This document shows, one piece after another, positions 17,171 through 26,436 of a stretch of DNA of 64,000 nucleotides. The notes below the pieces were generated by a model. That model saw nothing but the letters and a program-made list of their open reading frames with translations. It ran no database searches and was not told where the DNA came from. The stretch lies in NCBI GenBank assembly GCA_964643965.1, contig CAZXVH010000004.1, positions 36,486-100,485 on the forward strand. The letters are read 5' to 3'. The stretch comes from GCA-2746795 sp964643965 (GTDB lineage Bacteria > Chloroflexota > Anaerolineae > Promineifilales > Promineifilaceae). Both the position numbers and the translations under genes were made by a program. The first letter of the stretch is position 1. The number at the start of each line of letters is the position of its first letter.

Positions 17171-17308
17171 TTTCCCCATTTTTGTAGTCTTCAATAAAAA
17201 ACTCAGTTACAATTTAAACATACCTTAAGCGCTTTCCAGCAGCTTTCGGGCAAAAATATCCCAGGTTTATGTGACTGTAACCAAGTTACCCCCATAGGAG
17301 ATAAAAAG

Positions 17309-20300
17309 ATGAAAACGGTTTGGAAACTTTCAAGTGTCCTCCTGGCAGCCGGTTTGCTGGCCTGGGTGTTCACCCTTGCCCCTCTCAACAAAACAACCCC
17401 TGGCGGCGACGCCCAACGCAGCCCCAACGGCTTTTCAACCAGCGCTGCCACAGACGATCTCTCCATCAAAGTCGGCGAACTGGTCACGCCCACCCTCACT
17501 CAGGCTGCACGCGATCTGCCTCCGCCCCAAATAGAACCCACCCTGGATCGAGAAGTGAACCCTCGCATGAATTTTAACGTGGGCAAACTCGACTATAATC
17601 CGCCCAGCGGCCCGGATCCCCTCCTGGCTGTACAGGCGGCCGCCCCAGACCGCGCTCCGGATGGTTTTAACACGCCTATCTTAAACTTCAACGGTCAGGG
17701 ATATACCTTTGTCAACCCGCCGGATACTGTCGGCGATATCGGCAAAAACCATTACGTGCAAATGGTCAACGGCGGCGGCACCGTTGTCTCCATTTATAAC
17801 AAAAGCACTGGAGCCTTGATTCAAAGCTTCGGTTTCACCTCTTTAGGCGGCTGCACCACCGGCGGTGGCGACCCCATTGTCCTCTATGATCAATTGGCCG
17901 ACCGCTGGTTTCTCAGCGAATTCGGCCCCGGCAACTCTTTGTGCATCCTCATCTCCACCACTCCAGACCCTACTGGCGCTTACTATACCTATCAATTCAA
18001 TACCCCCGGTTTTCCCGATTACCCCAAATATGGCGTATGGCCCGATGCTTATTATGCCACCACCAACGAGAGCAGCCCTTCTATTTATGCGTTTAACCGG
18101 GCGGCTATGTTGGCTGGGGCGGCCGCCTCTTCCGTCCGCTTCACCGCGCCAGACCTGGCCGGCTTTGGTTTCCAGGCGCTCACCCCGGCAGACTTAGACG
18201 GCATGACCCCGCCGCCGCCCGGCGCGCCCAACTACATCATGCGCCACGTGGACACGGAAGCGCACAGCAGGCCCGGCTATCCAGCCAACGACCTGCTGGA
18301 AATATGGGCGTTCGCTGTAAATTGGGTCACGCCCGCCAATTCCACTTTCACCAAGCTGCCCGACATTCTCACGGCCGAATTCGATTCTGCGTTGTGTGGC
18401 CTCTCTTCTTTCTACTGCATGGGTATGCCCGGCGTGCCTCAGGGCAACAACTCCTCGCTCGATCCCCTGCGCGAAGTGATTATGAACCGCCTGGCTTACC
18501 GCAATTTTGGCGATCATGAAACGCTGGTGGGCAACTTTACCACCGATATTGGCAGTGATATTGGCGGTGTGCGCTGGTTTGAACTACGTAAAGTGGGGGC
18601 TGGCCCCTGGACGCTGCATCAGGAAGGAACTTATGCCCCCACTACCAACGATAACCGTTGGATGGGCGGCATTGCTATGGATGGCTCCGGCAATATTGCC
18701 CTGGGCTATAATGTCTCCAGCCAGACCATTTATCCTTCTTTGCGCTATGTTGGCCGCCTCTCCAGCGATCCCTTGGGCACACTGCCGCAGGGAGAATATA
18801 CGTTGGCGAGCGGAACGGCCGTTAATGGCAGCAACCGCTATGGCGACTATTCAGCGATGGGCATCGATCCCGTTGATGACTGCACCTTCTGGTTCACCGG
18901 CCAATGGAACAACGCCAGCCAGTGGAACACCCGCATCAGCGCCTTCAAATTCGACGCCTGCGGCATGGCCGATTTCACCCTCTCCGCCACCCCTGCCAGC
19001 CAGGATATTTGCCGGCTCAGCGACGCCCTCTACACGGTAGACGTCGGGCAGGTATCTGGCTACAACGATCCTGTTACTTTAAGCGTCAGCGGGCAGCCGG
19101 CCGGAACCACCGCCGCCTTTAGCGTCAATCCCGTGACAACCCCTGGCAGCAGCCAGCTCACCATCGGCAACACCGGGGCCGCCTCCCCTGGCGGCTATGC
19201 CCTGGAAATCACCGGCATTGCGCCCACCAGTACCCACACCACTACCGTGCAGCTAAACCTGTTTAGCGGCGTACCTGGCGTAACCAGCCTGCTCACCCCG
19301 GCCAACGGGGCTACCAACGTGCCGGTCTCTCCCACCTTTAGCTGGTCAGATGCGGGCGCGGCCAGCTACCTGTTGGAAGTCGCCACCGACGTGGGCTTTA
19401 GTAATGTGGTTTATACCGCCACCGTGAACGGAACCAGCCACACGGCCGGCGCCGCCCTGAACACCAGCGCCACCTACTTCTGGCGAGTACAGGGCAGCAA
19501 CGCCTGCGGCAGCGGCGCCTACTCGACCATCGCCTCTTTCACCACCGTCGCTGGCCCCGGCGACTGCGGCCCTGGCACTGCCCCCAACGTCCTCTACAAT
19601 AATGGCTTTGAGAGCGGCGATGGCGGTTGGACGAGCAGCGGCACGAATAATTCCTGGGCGCTGGCGCAAACCAATCCCTACAGCGGCGCCTGGCATTTCC
19701 ATGCCAACAACCCTGGCGCTGTGAGCGACCAACGCCTGGTCTCGCCGCCGGTTGTCCTGCCCAGCGGCCAGAATCCACTGGTCTTGAAGTTCTGGCACGT
19801 CCCCAATATGGAGTCCAGCGGTTCCGCGGCTTGTTATGATGGCGGCATTTTGGAGGTCTCCAACGATAGCGGCGTCACCTGGATGCAACTCCCCAATGCC
19901 AACCTGCTGGCCGGTGGCTACAGAGGTCCCATCTCCGCCAGTTACAGCAACCCGCTGGCCGGCCTGCAAGCCTGGTGCGGCGCCACGACTTATTTCCAAA
20001 CCATCGCCGATGTCAGCGCCTACGCCGGCCAGACTGCCCAGTTCCGTATGCGTTTGGGCAGCGACGCTTCTGTTAGCCGTCCCGGTTGGGATGTGGATGA
20101 TGTGATGGTGCAATCCTGTGCCCCCGGCGCGGTTGCCAGCATTGTCTTGACCAAAACAGTGGGCACAAGCCCCACCGTTTATCCCACCACAGATACCATC
20201 ACCGTAACGGCCGGTACCGAAGTGACGTACTTTTACATGGTGGAAAACACCGGCGCCGTCACTTTAACGCTGCACACCCTGCAAGACAGCGAGTTGGGTA

Positions 20301-20509
20301 ACGTCCTCGGGCCAAACTTCGCCTATGACCTGACGCCAGGGGCAACGACGATGATCACGGCCAGCGTCACGCTCACGCAGTCGGTGACGAACACAGCTGA
20401 CTGGATGGCGACGGATGGGGGGGCGGGAACGGCCGTTGCCAGCGACAGCGCGACGGTAAACGTGATCCCGCTGCGTTATATCTATCTGCCGGTGATCATA
20501 AAACCTTAA
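17309..20509 (+). CDS. Large secreted protein, beta-rich, with C-terminal YLPVIIKP tail
   Basis: 1066 residues. A signal peptide (about 1-25) is followed by a propeller-like region to about 550 (NPPDTVGDIGKNHYVQMVNG, ADRWFLSEF, RWMGGIAMDGSGNIALGYN), then Ig/FN3-like modules (TPANGATNVPVSPTFSWSD, YFWRVQGSN), a lectin-like module with GWDVDDV near 930, and a DUF11-like repeat. It ends in YIYLPVIIKP, a tail I associate with exported Chloroflexota proteins. No catalytic motif is seen. It is probably a cell-surface or extracellular protein. The start ATG 17309 follows AGGAGAT. Confidence 0.8.
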   Translation: MKTVWKLSSVLLAAGLLAWVFTLAPLNKTTPGGDAQRSPNGFSTSAATDDLSIKVGELVTPTLTQAARDLPPPQIEPTLDREVNPRMNFNVGKLDYNPPSGPDPLLAVQAAAPDRAPDGFNTPILNFNGQGYTFVNPPDTVGDIGKNHYVQMVNGGGTVVSIYNKSTGALIQSFGFTSLGGCTTGGGDPIVLYDQLADRWFLSEFGPGNSLCILISTTPDPTGAYYTYQFNTPGFPDYPKYGVWPDAYYATTNESSPSIYAFNRAAMLAGAAASSVRFTAPDLAGFGFQALTPADLDGMTPPPPGAPNYIMRHVDTEAHSRPGYPANDLLEIWAFAVNWVTPANSTFTKLPDILTAEFDSALCGLSSFYCMGMPGVPQGNNSSLDPLREVIMNRLAYRNFGDHETLVGNFTTDIGSDIGGVRWFELRKVGAGPWTLHQEGTYAPTTNDNRWMGGIAMDGSGNIALGYNVSSQTIYPSLRYVGRLSSDPLGTLPQGEYTLASGTAVNGSNRYGDYSAMGIDPVDDCTFWFTGQWNNASQWNTRISAFKFDACGMADFTLSATPASQDICRLSDALYTVDVGQVSGYNDPVTLSVSGQPAGTTAAFSVNPVTTPGSSQLTIGNTGAASPGGYALEITGIAPTSTHTTTVQLNLFSGVPGVTSLLTPANGATNVPVSPTFSWSDAGAASYLLEVATDVGFSNVVYTATVNGTSHTAGAALNTSATYFWRVQGSNACGSGAYSTIASFTTVAGPGDCGPGTAPNVLYNNGFESGDGGWTSSGTNNSWALAQTNPYSGAWHFHANNPGAVSDQRLVSPPVVLPSGQNPLVLKFWHVPNMESSGSAACYDGGILEVSNDSGVTWMQLPNANLLAGGYRGPISASYSNPLAGLQAWCGATTYFQTIADVSAYAGQTAQFRMRLGSDASVSRPGWDVDDVMVQSCAPGAVASIVLTKTVGTSPTVYPTTDTITVTAGTEVTYFYMVENTGAVTLTLHTLQDSELGNVLGPNFAYDLTPGATTMITASVTLTQSVTNTADWMATDGGAGTAVASDSATVNVIPLRYIYLPVIIKP

Positions 20510-20539
20510 ATCAACCTCTGTTTTAGCCCTGTAAAAATT

Positions 20540-20578
20540 AAGAGGGGCAGACCCCAAGTTCTGAGGTCTGTCCCTCTT
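20540..20578 (+). terminator. Rho-independent terminator
   Basis: A 14-bp stem with one G-U pair (20540-20553 with 20565-20578) followed by TT. It ends the transcript of the large secreted protein. Confidence 0.85.
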
Positions 20579-20687
20579 TTGCGTGGGGGGGACCCTCCCG
20601 GGTTTAGCGATTTACCTGAAACCTAAAGAATATTATCTACCTATGCAAATATTTTAATAATATAATCAATTATCTTAAAGAGAATGC

Positions 20688-20716
20688 TTGACATTTGTAA
20701 TATTATTTACTATGAT
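20688..20716 (+). promoter_or_regulatory. Consensus promoter of the DUF2089/SHOCT operon
   Basis: TTGACA at 20688-20693, a 17-bp spacer, and TATGAT at 20711-20716. The spacer holds GTAA-N6-TTAC (20697-20710), a small inverted repeat that could be an operator. The rest of 20579-20817 is AT-rich, with no supported gene. Confidence 0.8.
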
Positions 20717-20817
20717 GGTGGAAATTGATAAATTTATCAGCCCTTCTGTTGATTTTTGGGATGCATACCTGAAATTGGCAGAAACCAAAGATTTACAAAT
20801 AAGAGGAGTTTCGGTTC

Positions 20818-21195
20818 ATGAATCCTGTCATTGGTCAATGTCCCATTTGTCAAGAAACCCTGCACGTCACCCGGCTGCACTGCCGCCACTGCGATACGAG
20901 CTTAGAAGGCAACTTCACCTTGGGTCGCCTCTACCAACTGTCACCGGAACAGTTGGGCTTTGTGGAGACTTTTGTACGCTGCGAGGGCAAAATTAACCGG
21001 GTGGAGCAAGAAATTGGCATGTCGTATCCGGCCGTGCGTGCCCGCCTGACAGAAGTGATCCAGGCCATGGGTTATGAAGTGGGTGAACCAGAACCCGCCC
21101 CTTTGTCTGAAAGCGGCCGCCGCGAAGTGCTGGCAGAGTTGAGCGCCGGGGCCATCAACGCCGACGAAGCTTTGCAAATCCTGCGCGGCGGGTGA
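20818..21195 (+). CDS. DUF2089 family protein, probable regulator
   Basis: 125 residues. An N-terminal zinc ribbon (CPIC near residues 8-11, then CRHC) is followed by a helix-turn-helix-like segment (LGFVETFVRCEGKINRVEQ, then GMSYPAVRARLTEVI) and a C-terminal EVLAELSAGAINADEALQIL. That last element resembles the SHOCT-like module in three downstream genes. A strong promoter lies about 100 bp upstream. It may regulate its own operon; the family is not functionally characterised. Confidence 0.88.
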   Translation: MNPVIGQCPICQETLHVTRLHCRHCDTSLEGNFTLGRLYQLSPEQLGFVETFVRCEGKINRVEQEIGMSYPAVRARLTEVIQAMGYEVGEPEPAPLSESGRREVLAELSAGAINADEALQILRGG

Positions 21196-21255
21196 GAAGT
21201 GGACGGTGGACAGTGGACAGTGAACCCTGAAAACTACTTGAAAAAAATGGAGAAT

Positions 21256-21714
21256 ATGATGTCAACAACAGTAAGTCGTCAAGAGATTTTGGATCTGCTC
21301 GCAGCAGGAAAGATCAATGCTGTGGAGGCTGCTGAACTTTTAAGCAATGTATCTGCCACAACAGAAATGGTTGAAAAAGAAGAAGTTTTGAAGGCGGAGT
21401 TAGATAGAGAGCCGGAGATTAAAATTGTGGACCCCATGGCAGATGTGGCCTCATTAAAACAGGGCCAGGGCAGCAACGGCCGTTGGTTCCGGGTGCGGGT
21501 AAAAAATCTGAAAACAGGTCAAAACAAAGTCAGCGTCAATATCCCCCTGCCTCTGGTGAAGGTTGGCCTCAAAATCGGCCGTCAATTCTCACCAGAACTG
21601 AATGACCTGAATTTAGATGAGATGGTCGCCGTCATGGGCGAGGTGGAAAATGGCATGATCGTGGATGTGCAAGACGAAGATAGCAACGAACATGTGCAGG
21701 TCTTCATCAACTAA
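21256..21714 (+). CDS. SHOCT-like domain protein
   Basis: 152 residues. The N-terminal module RQEILDLLAAGKINAVEAAELL is SHOCT-like. The C-terminal half (WFRVRVKNLKTGQNKVSVNIPL and following, then acidic to VQVFIN) is paralogous to the gene at 24204. It is soluble with no catalytic motif. ATG 21256 or 21259 is chosen because GGAG (21249-21252) lies just upstream. It has the second position in the DUF2089 operon. Confidence 0.82.
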   Translation: MMSTTVSRQEILDLLAAGKINAVEAAELLSNVSATTEMVEKEEVLKAELDREPEIKIVDPMADVASLKQGQGSNGRWFRVRVKNLKTGQNKVSVNIPLPLVKVGLKIGRQFSPELNDLNLDEMVAVMGEVENGMIVDVQDEDSNEHVQVFIN

Positions 21715-21724
21715 AAGCGGAAAA

Positions 21725-21840
21725 GCAGAAAGGCGGAAACATAGAGCGTCACAAAGGGTAGATAGAGTTTCCCAGAGAGAAAAAAGAGACGCCTCTTTTA
21801 TTTCTCCGTGCATCTCTGTGCCTTCTCCGCGCCCTCTGCG
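21725..21840. repeat. Intergenic repeat of the CACAAAGGG/CTCTGCGTT type
   Basis: Purine-rich then pyrimidine-rich sequence forming an imperfect hairpin (AGAG..., then CTCCGTG, CTCTGTG, CTCTGCG). Related imperfect repeats lie at 42273-42340 and 51984-52047. It holds no gene. Confidence 0.5.
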
Positions 21841-21861
21841 TTCCAAGAGAGGTTTTTTACC

Positions 21862-23118
21862 ATGAGTCAAGAACGAATTGAAACCAACAAAGCGCCGCTG
21901 ATTGAGGTAACTGCCTGTCATGGGGATTTGGTGATACGCAGTTGGTCGGAAACGGCCGTTTCCATCCAATCCGACCAACACGAAGCCAAACAAACCGAAA
22001 CCGGCCTCGCCCTCAGCAGTCACGGCGATCTCAAATTGATCGTGCCTACCAACGCCAGCCTCCACATCGGCCAGGTGCATGGCGACCTCGTCATCAAGCG
22101 CGTCAGCGGCGACCTCAGCCTGCAAATCGGCGATGGCGATGTGGTGCTGGTGGGCCTCAACAACGTCAAACTGGGCACGATCAACGGGGACCTGTCCGCC
22201 AAACAGCTGGACGGCGACCTCAGCGTCGAAACTGTCAACGGGGACGCCGCCTGCCGCCAGGTACAAACTGTCAACGCCGGCGTCATCAACGGCGACCTCA
22301 GTATCAGCGCCGCCAACGGCGCCATCAACTTGCAAGAGATTAACGGCGACATTACCTTGCGCGTCGTCAGCGGCGAGGTCAACGTCAAGCAGGGCAGCCG
22401 TGACATCAACCTCAACCAGATTGAAGGCGCCCTCTACCTGCCCCGTATTCACGGCGACATCCGCCTCAAAGGGCCGCTGCCTGCCGGCAAACATACCTGC
22501 CACGCCGACGGCGACATCGTGGTGCGTTGGCCGGTAGACGCGCCCGTCACGATTAACGCTCAGGCTTCTGCCATCAAAAACCGGCTGCCGCTGCAAGATG
22601 TGGCCGAAGAGGCAGGCGTCTTAACCGGCCATCTGGAGCAGGGCAGCGCCGTTCTCAACCTGGAAGCAGGCGGACGCATCATCCTCAAAGAGGCGCAATT
22701 GGTCAAAGATGCGTGGGCGCAAGACAGTGGCGAAGATTTCAACTTTAATTTCGGTTTTGATTTTGCCGAGATTGGTGAACGTATCAGCCGTGAAGTGGAG
22801 CAAAACGTCAGCCGCCTGGCAGATGAACTGCAACACCGCTTTGGCCCCAATTTCGGCGAGGAAATGGCGGAAAAGTTTGCCCGCAAAGCGGAACACGCCG
22901 CCGCCAAAGCAGAGCAGGCGGCAGCCCGCGCTCAACAACGCGCCGAACGGCAACAGGCCCGGCACGCTCGTTGGACGCCCCCACCACCGCCTAAACCGGC
23001 CGCGCCGCCTAAACCAAAATCATCGCCGGAGGAACAGATTAAAATTCTCAAGATGGTGGAGCAGGGTATTATCTCGCCCGAAGAAGCGAATACGCTGCTG
23101 CAAGCGTTGGAGAATTAA
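21862..23118 (+). CDS. DUF4097-like beta-helix protein with C-terminal SHOCT module
   Basis: 418 residues. Residues 15-280 are repeats of NGDL/HGDL/SGDLS strands (HGDLVIK, DGDLSVETVNGDA, INGDITLRVVSG) typical of DUF4097 beta-helix proteins. A helical Ala/Glu/Arg stretch and a PPPPPKPAAPPKP linker follow, then a SHOCT-like end (EEQIKILKMVEQGIISPEEA, LLQALE). No signal peptide is evident, so it is likely cytoplasmic, unlike DUF4097 proteins with a membrane anchor. Start ATG 21862; earlier in-frame codons lie in the intergenic repeat. Confidence 0.82.
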   Translation: MSQERIETNKAPLIEVTACHGDLVIRSWSETAVSIQSDQHEAKQTETGLALSSHGDLKLIVPTNASLHIGQVHGDLVIKRVSGDLSLQIGDGDVVLVGLNNVKLGTINGDLSAKQLDGDLSVETVNGDAACRQVQTVNAGVINGDLSISAANGAINLQEINGDITLRVVSGEVNVKQGSRDINLNQIEGALYLPRIHGDIRLKGPLPAGKHTCHADGDIVVRWPVDAPVTINAQASAIKNRLPLQDVAEEAGVLTGHLEQGSAVLNLEAGGRIILKEAQLVKDAWAQDSGEDFNFNFGFDFAEIGERISREVEQNVSRLADELQHRFGPNFGEEMAEKFARKAEHAAAKAEQAAARAQQRAERQQARHARWTPPPPPKPAAPPKPKSSPEEQIKILKMVEQGIISPEEANTLLQALEN

Positions 23119-23126
23119 CGACGATG

Positions 23127-23156
23127 CGTGAGGCGTGAAATTGTTTACGCCTCACG
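23127..23156. terminator. Hairpin after the DUF4097-like gene
   Basis: CGTGAGGCGT (23127-23136) pairs with ACGCCTCACG (23147-23156). A second partial repeat, TTACGCTTCACGTTTT, follows. It may be a terminator or a processing signal within the operon. Confidence 0.5.
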
Positions 23157-23215
23157 TGTTACGCTTCACGTTTTATGAGGTAAAATAAGCAAAATCATGT
23201 GAGCTGTTTTTACTT

Positions 23216-24190
23216 ATGGTCATTACCGCACCGTCAATCGCTCGGCCCGGAAACGGGCCACGACCCATCAATATGAACAAAGATATCCCCCAGATAATGG
23301 CGCTGCTGCGCCTTACCTTTGGGGAATCTTTGGATGCGGATGGTCGCCGTATTTTAAAAGGGCAAACGGCGATTGGGGGACAGCCGGCTTTGTTGTGGCG
23401 CTTAAACCCCATGGCCAACCGTTTGGCGTTGGGGTATGTGTGGGAGTATAACGGCCGTCTTGTGGGCAATGTGACGCTGTTAACTACCAAAATGCGGGAA
23501 CGGTATCTCATCGTCAATGTGGCCGTTCATCCCGATTTTCGGCGGCAAGGCATCGCCCGGCTGCTGATGAATGCCGCGTTGGGCCAGGTGCGCCAGCGTC
23601 GGGGGCGCGAGATTCTGCTCCAGGTGGATAAGGATAACGACTCCGCCATTCATTTATACAGCACGTTGGGGTATCAGAATTTGGGCAGCATGACCACCTG
23701 GATGGCTTCGGCCGGCCGTATCCACGCCATAGAAGATGCGTCCCCCACACCCATTCGTGAACTGGATAGCAGCGAAAGCCAGGCGGCGTACAAACTCGAT
23801 GTCCTGGCCCTGCGCCCAGACTTGAATTGGCCGGAACCGGTACCGCCAGACGCCTACCAGTTCGGCTTATGGCGGCAGTTCTCCAATTTTATCAACGGCC
23901 GTCGCGCAGAGATATGGGTGACGACAAACGGCCGTTCGTTAACCGGTTCCGCCGCTTTATGGAGTGAATGGGGGCGCACACACCAACTGACCTTACGGGT
24001 GCATCCCCATTGGCAGGGAGAAGTGGAACGGCCGTTACTCGCCAAAATCACCCGACGGCTGCCTTACCTGCCCCGGCGCAACGTCCGCATTGATCACCCG
24101 GATGCCGATGAACCCACTACTGAATTACTACAGGCTGCCAATTTCAAACCCCGGCGCACCCTCACCCATATGCGCCTGGATATAACCTGA
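23216..24190 (+). CDS. GNAT-family N-acetyltransferase
   Basis: 324 residues. The acetyl-CoA-binding motif A is seen as NVAVHPDFRRQGIARLLMNAAL near residues 99-120, then DNDSAIHLYSTLGYQ. The C-terminal half (about 170-324) looks like a second, degenerate GNAT-like fold (LRVHPHWQGEVERPLLAKI). The acceptor is unknown. It lies between two SHOCT genes with only 13 bp to the next, so it belongs to this operon. Two other ATGs lie near the N-terminus, and the start is not decided by a ribosome site. Confidence 0.82.
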   Translation: MVITAPSIARPGNGPRPINMNKDIPQIMALLRLTFGESLDADGRRILKGQTAIGGQPALLWRLNPMANRLALGYVWEYNGRLVGNVTLLTTKMRERYLIVNVAVHPDFRRQGIARLLMNAALGQVRQRRGREILLQVDKDNDSAIHLYSTLGYQNLGSMTTWMASAGRIHAIEDASPTPIRELDSSESQAAYKLDVLALRPDLNWPEPVPPDAYQFGLWRQFSNFINGRRAEIWVTTNGRSLTGSAALWSEWGRTHQLTLRVHPHWQGEVERPLLAKITRRLPYLPRRNVRIDHPDADEPTTELLQAANFKPRRTLTHMRLDIT

Positions 24191-24203
24191 CAAGGAGCAA
24201 CCC

Positions 24204-24584
24204 ATGGCCAGCACAGAAGAACGTATGCAAATCCTGAAAATGATAGAAGAAGGCAAAATAACAGCCACAGAAGGGGCTGAACTGCTTCGCGCCCTGGATC
24301 AAGAAAGCCAAAATCCCCGAAACGAACCTTTAAAAGGGGCCAGTTCTCCCCGCTGGTTCCGGGTGCGCGTCACCGATATGCGCAGTGGGCGCAACAAAGT
24401 TAACGTCAACATCCCTATGGGGCTGGTCAATGTGGGCATCAAAATGGGCGCCCGCTTTGCCCCGGATATGGAAGGGGGCGAGTATGAGCAGATTATGACC
24501 GCCATCAAGAGCGGCCAACAAGGCAAAGTAATGGATGTCACCGACGACGAAAGCGGTGAGCGCGTCGAGATATTTGTAGAATAA
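24204..24584 (+). CDS. SHOCT-like domain protein, paralogue of the 21256 gene
   Basis: 126 residues. The N-terminus EERMQILKMIEEGKITATEG, ELLRALD is a SHOCT-like module, close to the C-terminus of the DUF4097-like protein. The C-terminal half (WFRVRVTDMRSGRNKVNVNI, VNVGIKMGARF) is homologous to the 21256 product. Start ATG 24204 with AAGGAG. It is the last gene of the operon, followed by a terminator. Confidence 0.84.
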   Translation: MASTEERMQILKMIEEGKITATEGAELLRALDQESQNPRNEPLKGASSPRWFRVRVTDMRSGRNKVNVNIPMGLVNVGIKMGARFAPDMEGGEYEQIMTAIKSGQQGKVMDVTDDESGERVEIFVE

Positions 24585-24591
24585 TCCACAA

Positions 24592-24617
24592 AAAAGCCCG
24601 GCTCATCACCGGGTTTT
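24592..24617. terminator. Bidirectional terminator
   Basis: AAAAGCCCGG (24592-24601) pairs with CCGGGTTTT (24609-24617), between the SHOCT operon and the convergent aspS. It is followed by CACTGTTCACTG-type dispersed repeats to 24662. Confidence 0.8.
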
Positions 24618-24663
24618 CTTACTGTTCACTGTTCACTGAAAACTGTTCACTGAAAACTGTCCC

Positions 24664-26436
24664 CTATTCCTTCTTCACCACGGCAATATTCAACTCCGCC
24701 AACTGCTTGGGCGCCACTTCTGAAGGCGAATCTGACATCAGGTCGGTAGCCTGCGCCGTTTTGGGGAAGGCCATCACCTCACGGATATTCGGTTCACCAG
24801 CCATGAGGGCCACCAGGCGGTCGATGCCGGGGGCAATGCCCCCGTGCGGCGGCGCGCCATATTCAAACGCCTCCAGCATATGGCCGAACTGCTCCTGCGC
24901 TTCTGCCATAGAGAAGCCGATGAGTTCCATGATTTTGCGTTGTAACGGCCGTTCATGAATTCTGATACTGCCGCCCGCCACCTCAAAGCCATTACATACC
25001 AGATCATACTGTTCGCTCAACACCTCGCCCGGAGCCGTCTCCAGCAGCGGGATATGTTCTCGCTTCGGCGCGGTAAACATATGATGGCTGGGCGCATAAT
25101 GCCCATCTTCCAACCCTTCCTCAAACAGCGGAAAATCCACCACCCAACAAAAGGCCAGCGAATTCGTATTCTTTAAACCGAGCCGGCCGCCCATTTCATC
25201 ACGCAGCGCCCCCAAAACAGCATATACCACCTGCTTTACATCGCTGGCAAAGAGCAGCAAATCGCCGGGTTTGGCGTCCAGCCGCTCCGTAATGGCAATC
25301 AGTTGATCCACCGTGAAGAATTTGGTGATAAACCCCTTCAGTTCACCCGTATCCGGCAGCAGCGCCATGGTGGCCAACCCTTTGGCGCCATTGGCCTGGG
25401 CAATCTCTTCTAACTCGCCCACTTCCTTGCGGCTGTACCGGCCCGCCCCCGGCACACAAATCGCCTTCACCGGATTCCCGGCCGCCACATTCTCGGCAAA
25501 CACCTTAAAGGCGCTTTTACCGGCAATATCAGAAATATCAACCAGTTCCAGGCCAAACCGGATATCCGGCCGATCTGTGCCAAAACGTTCCAGCGCCTCC
25601 TGGTAGCTTAAACGGGGAAACGGCTCATAGGCCAATGGTACCAGGCTGGTATGTTTTACCAGACCAATCATCAACGCTTCAATCAAATCCAGGATGTCGT
25701 CCCGCTCGGCAAAGCTCATTTCCAGGTCAAGCTGCGTAAACTCCGGCTGCCGGTCGGCGCGTAAATCTTCATCGCGGAAGCAGCGGGCAATCTGGAAATA
25801 GCGCTCATAACCGGCCACCATAAGCAGCTGCTTCAACTGTTGCGGACTTTGCGGCAGGGCATAAAATTTGCCGGGATGGACGCGGCTGGGAACCAGATAA
25901 TCGCGCGCTCCTTCCGGCGTGGATTTAAAGAGAATAGGCGTTTCCACCTCAATGAAGCCTCGTTCATCCAAAAAATCTCGGATGAATTTGATGGCGCGGT
26001 GGCGAATTATCAAATTGCGCTGCATCTTCTCGCGCCGCAAATCGAGATAGCGGTATTTCAGGCGCAAGGTTTCATCCGTCACGTCATCGCGATCAATCAT
26101 AAAAGGCGGCACTTTTGAGGGATTGAGCACCTTAAACTGGTCAACATATATTTCAATGTCGCCGGTCGGCAAATCAGGGTTATTCATGCCCTCCGGCCGT
26201 CGCGCCACCTTACCCGTTACTTGCAAAACATATTCCCGGCTGACCTGCGCGGCCGTGGCAAAAGCGCCTGGATTTTCACCGGCATTGATGACCACCTGGG
26301 TTTTCCCATCCCGGTCGCGCAGGTCAATGAAAATAACGCCGCCCATATCTCGGGTGCGATTGACCCACCCGGCCAGCGTCACCACTTGTCCAATATGATC
26401 GGCGCGTAACTCGCCGCAAGAATGCGTTTTTAGCAT
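24664..26436 (-). CDS. aspS: Aspartyl-tRNA synthetase
   Basis: 590 residues, the usual bacterial length. Charges tRNA-Asp with aspartate. An N-terminal OB-fold anticodon-binding domain (VTLAGWVNRTRDMGGVIFID) is followed by the class II core: motif 2 near YFQIARCFRDEDLRADRQPE and motif 3 near GGIAPGIDRLVALM. The bacterial GAD insertion lies in between. I chose ATG 26436 (MLKTHSCGELR), which has GGAAGGA upstream; 10 upstream in-frame residues are not used. It cannot be decided here whether it also charges tRNA-Asn. Confidence 0.97.
   Translation of the reverse strand: MLKTHSCGELRADHIGQVVTLAGWVNRTRDMGGVIFIDLRDRDGKTQVVINAGENPGAFATAAQVSREYVLQVTGKVARRPEGMNNPDLPTGDIEIYVDQFKVLNPSKVPPFMIDRDDVTDETLRLKYRYLDLRREKMQRNLIIRHRAIKFIRDFLDERGFIEVETPILFKSTPEGARDYLVPSRVHPGKFYALPQSPQQLKQLLMVAGYERYFQIARCFRDEDLRADRQPEFTQLDLEMSFAERDDILDLIEALMIGLVKHTSLVPLAYEPFPRLSYQEALERFGTDRPDIRFGLELVDISDIAGKSAFKVFAENVAAGNPVKAICVPGAGRYSRKEVGELEEIAQANGAKGLATMALLPDTGELKGFITKFFTVDQLIAITERLDAKPGDLLLFASDVKQVVYAVLGALRDEMGGRLGLKNTNSLAFCWVVDFPLFEEGLEDGHYAPSHHMFTAPKREHIPLLETAPGEVLSEQYDLVCNGFEVAGGSIRIHERPLQRKIMELIGFSMAEAQEQFGHMLEAFEYGAPPHGGIAPGIDRLVALMAGEPNIREVMAFPKTAQATDLMSDSPSEVAPKQLAELNIAVVKKE

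Noticed and set aside
17171..17308. Possible riboswitch in the leader of the large secreted protein
   Set aside because: The GGGCAAAA-like stretch does not fit the c-di-GMP or other riboswitch consensus that I know; only a ribosome site can be supported.
20688..20996. Open frame starting at the -35 box of the DUF2089 operon
   Set aside because: It begins with TTG inside the promoter and runs out of frame through the DUF2089 gene; composition is not coding.
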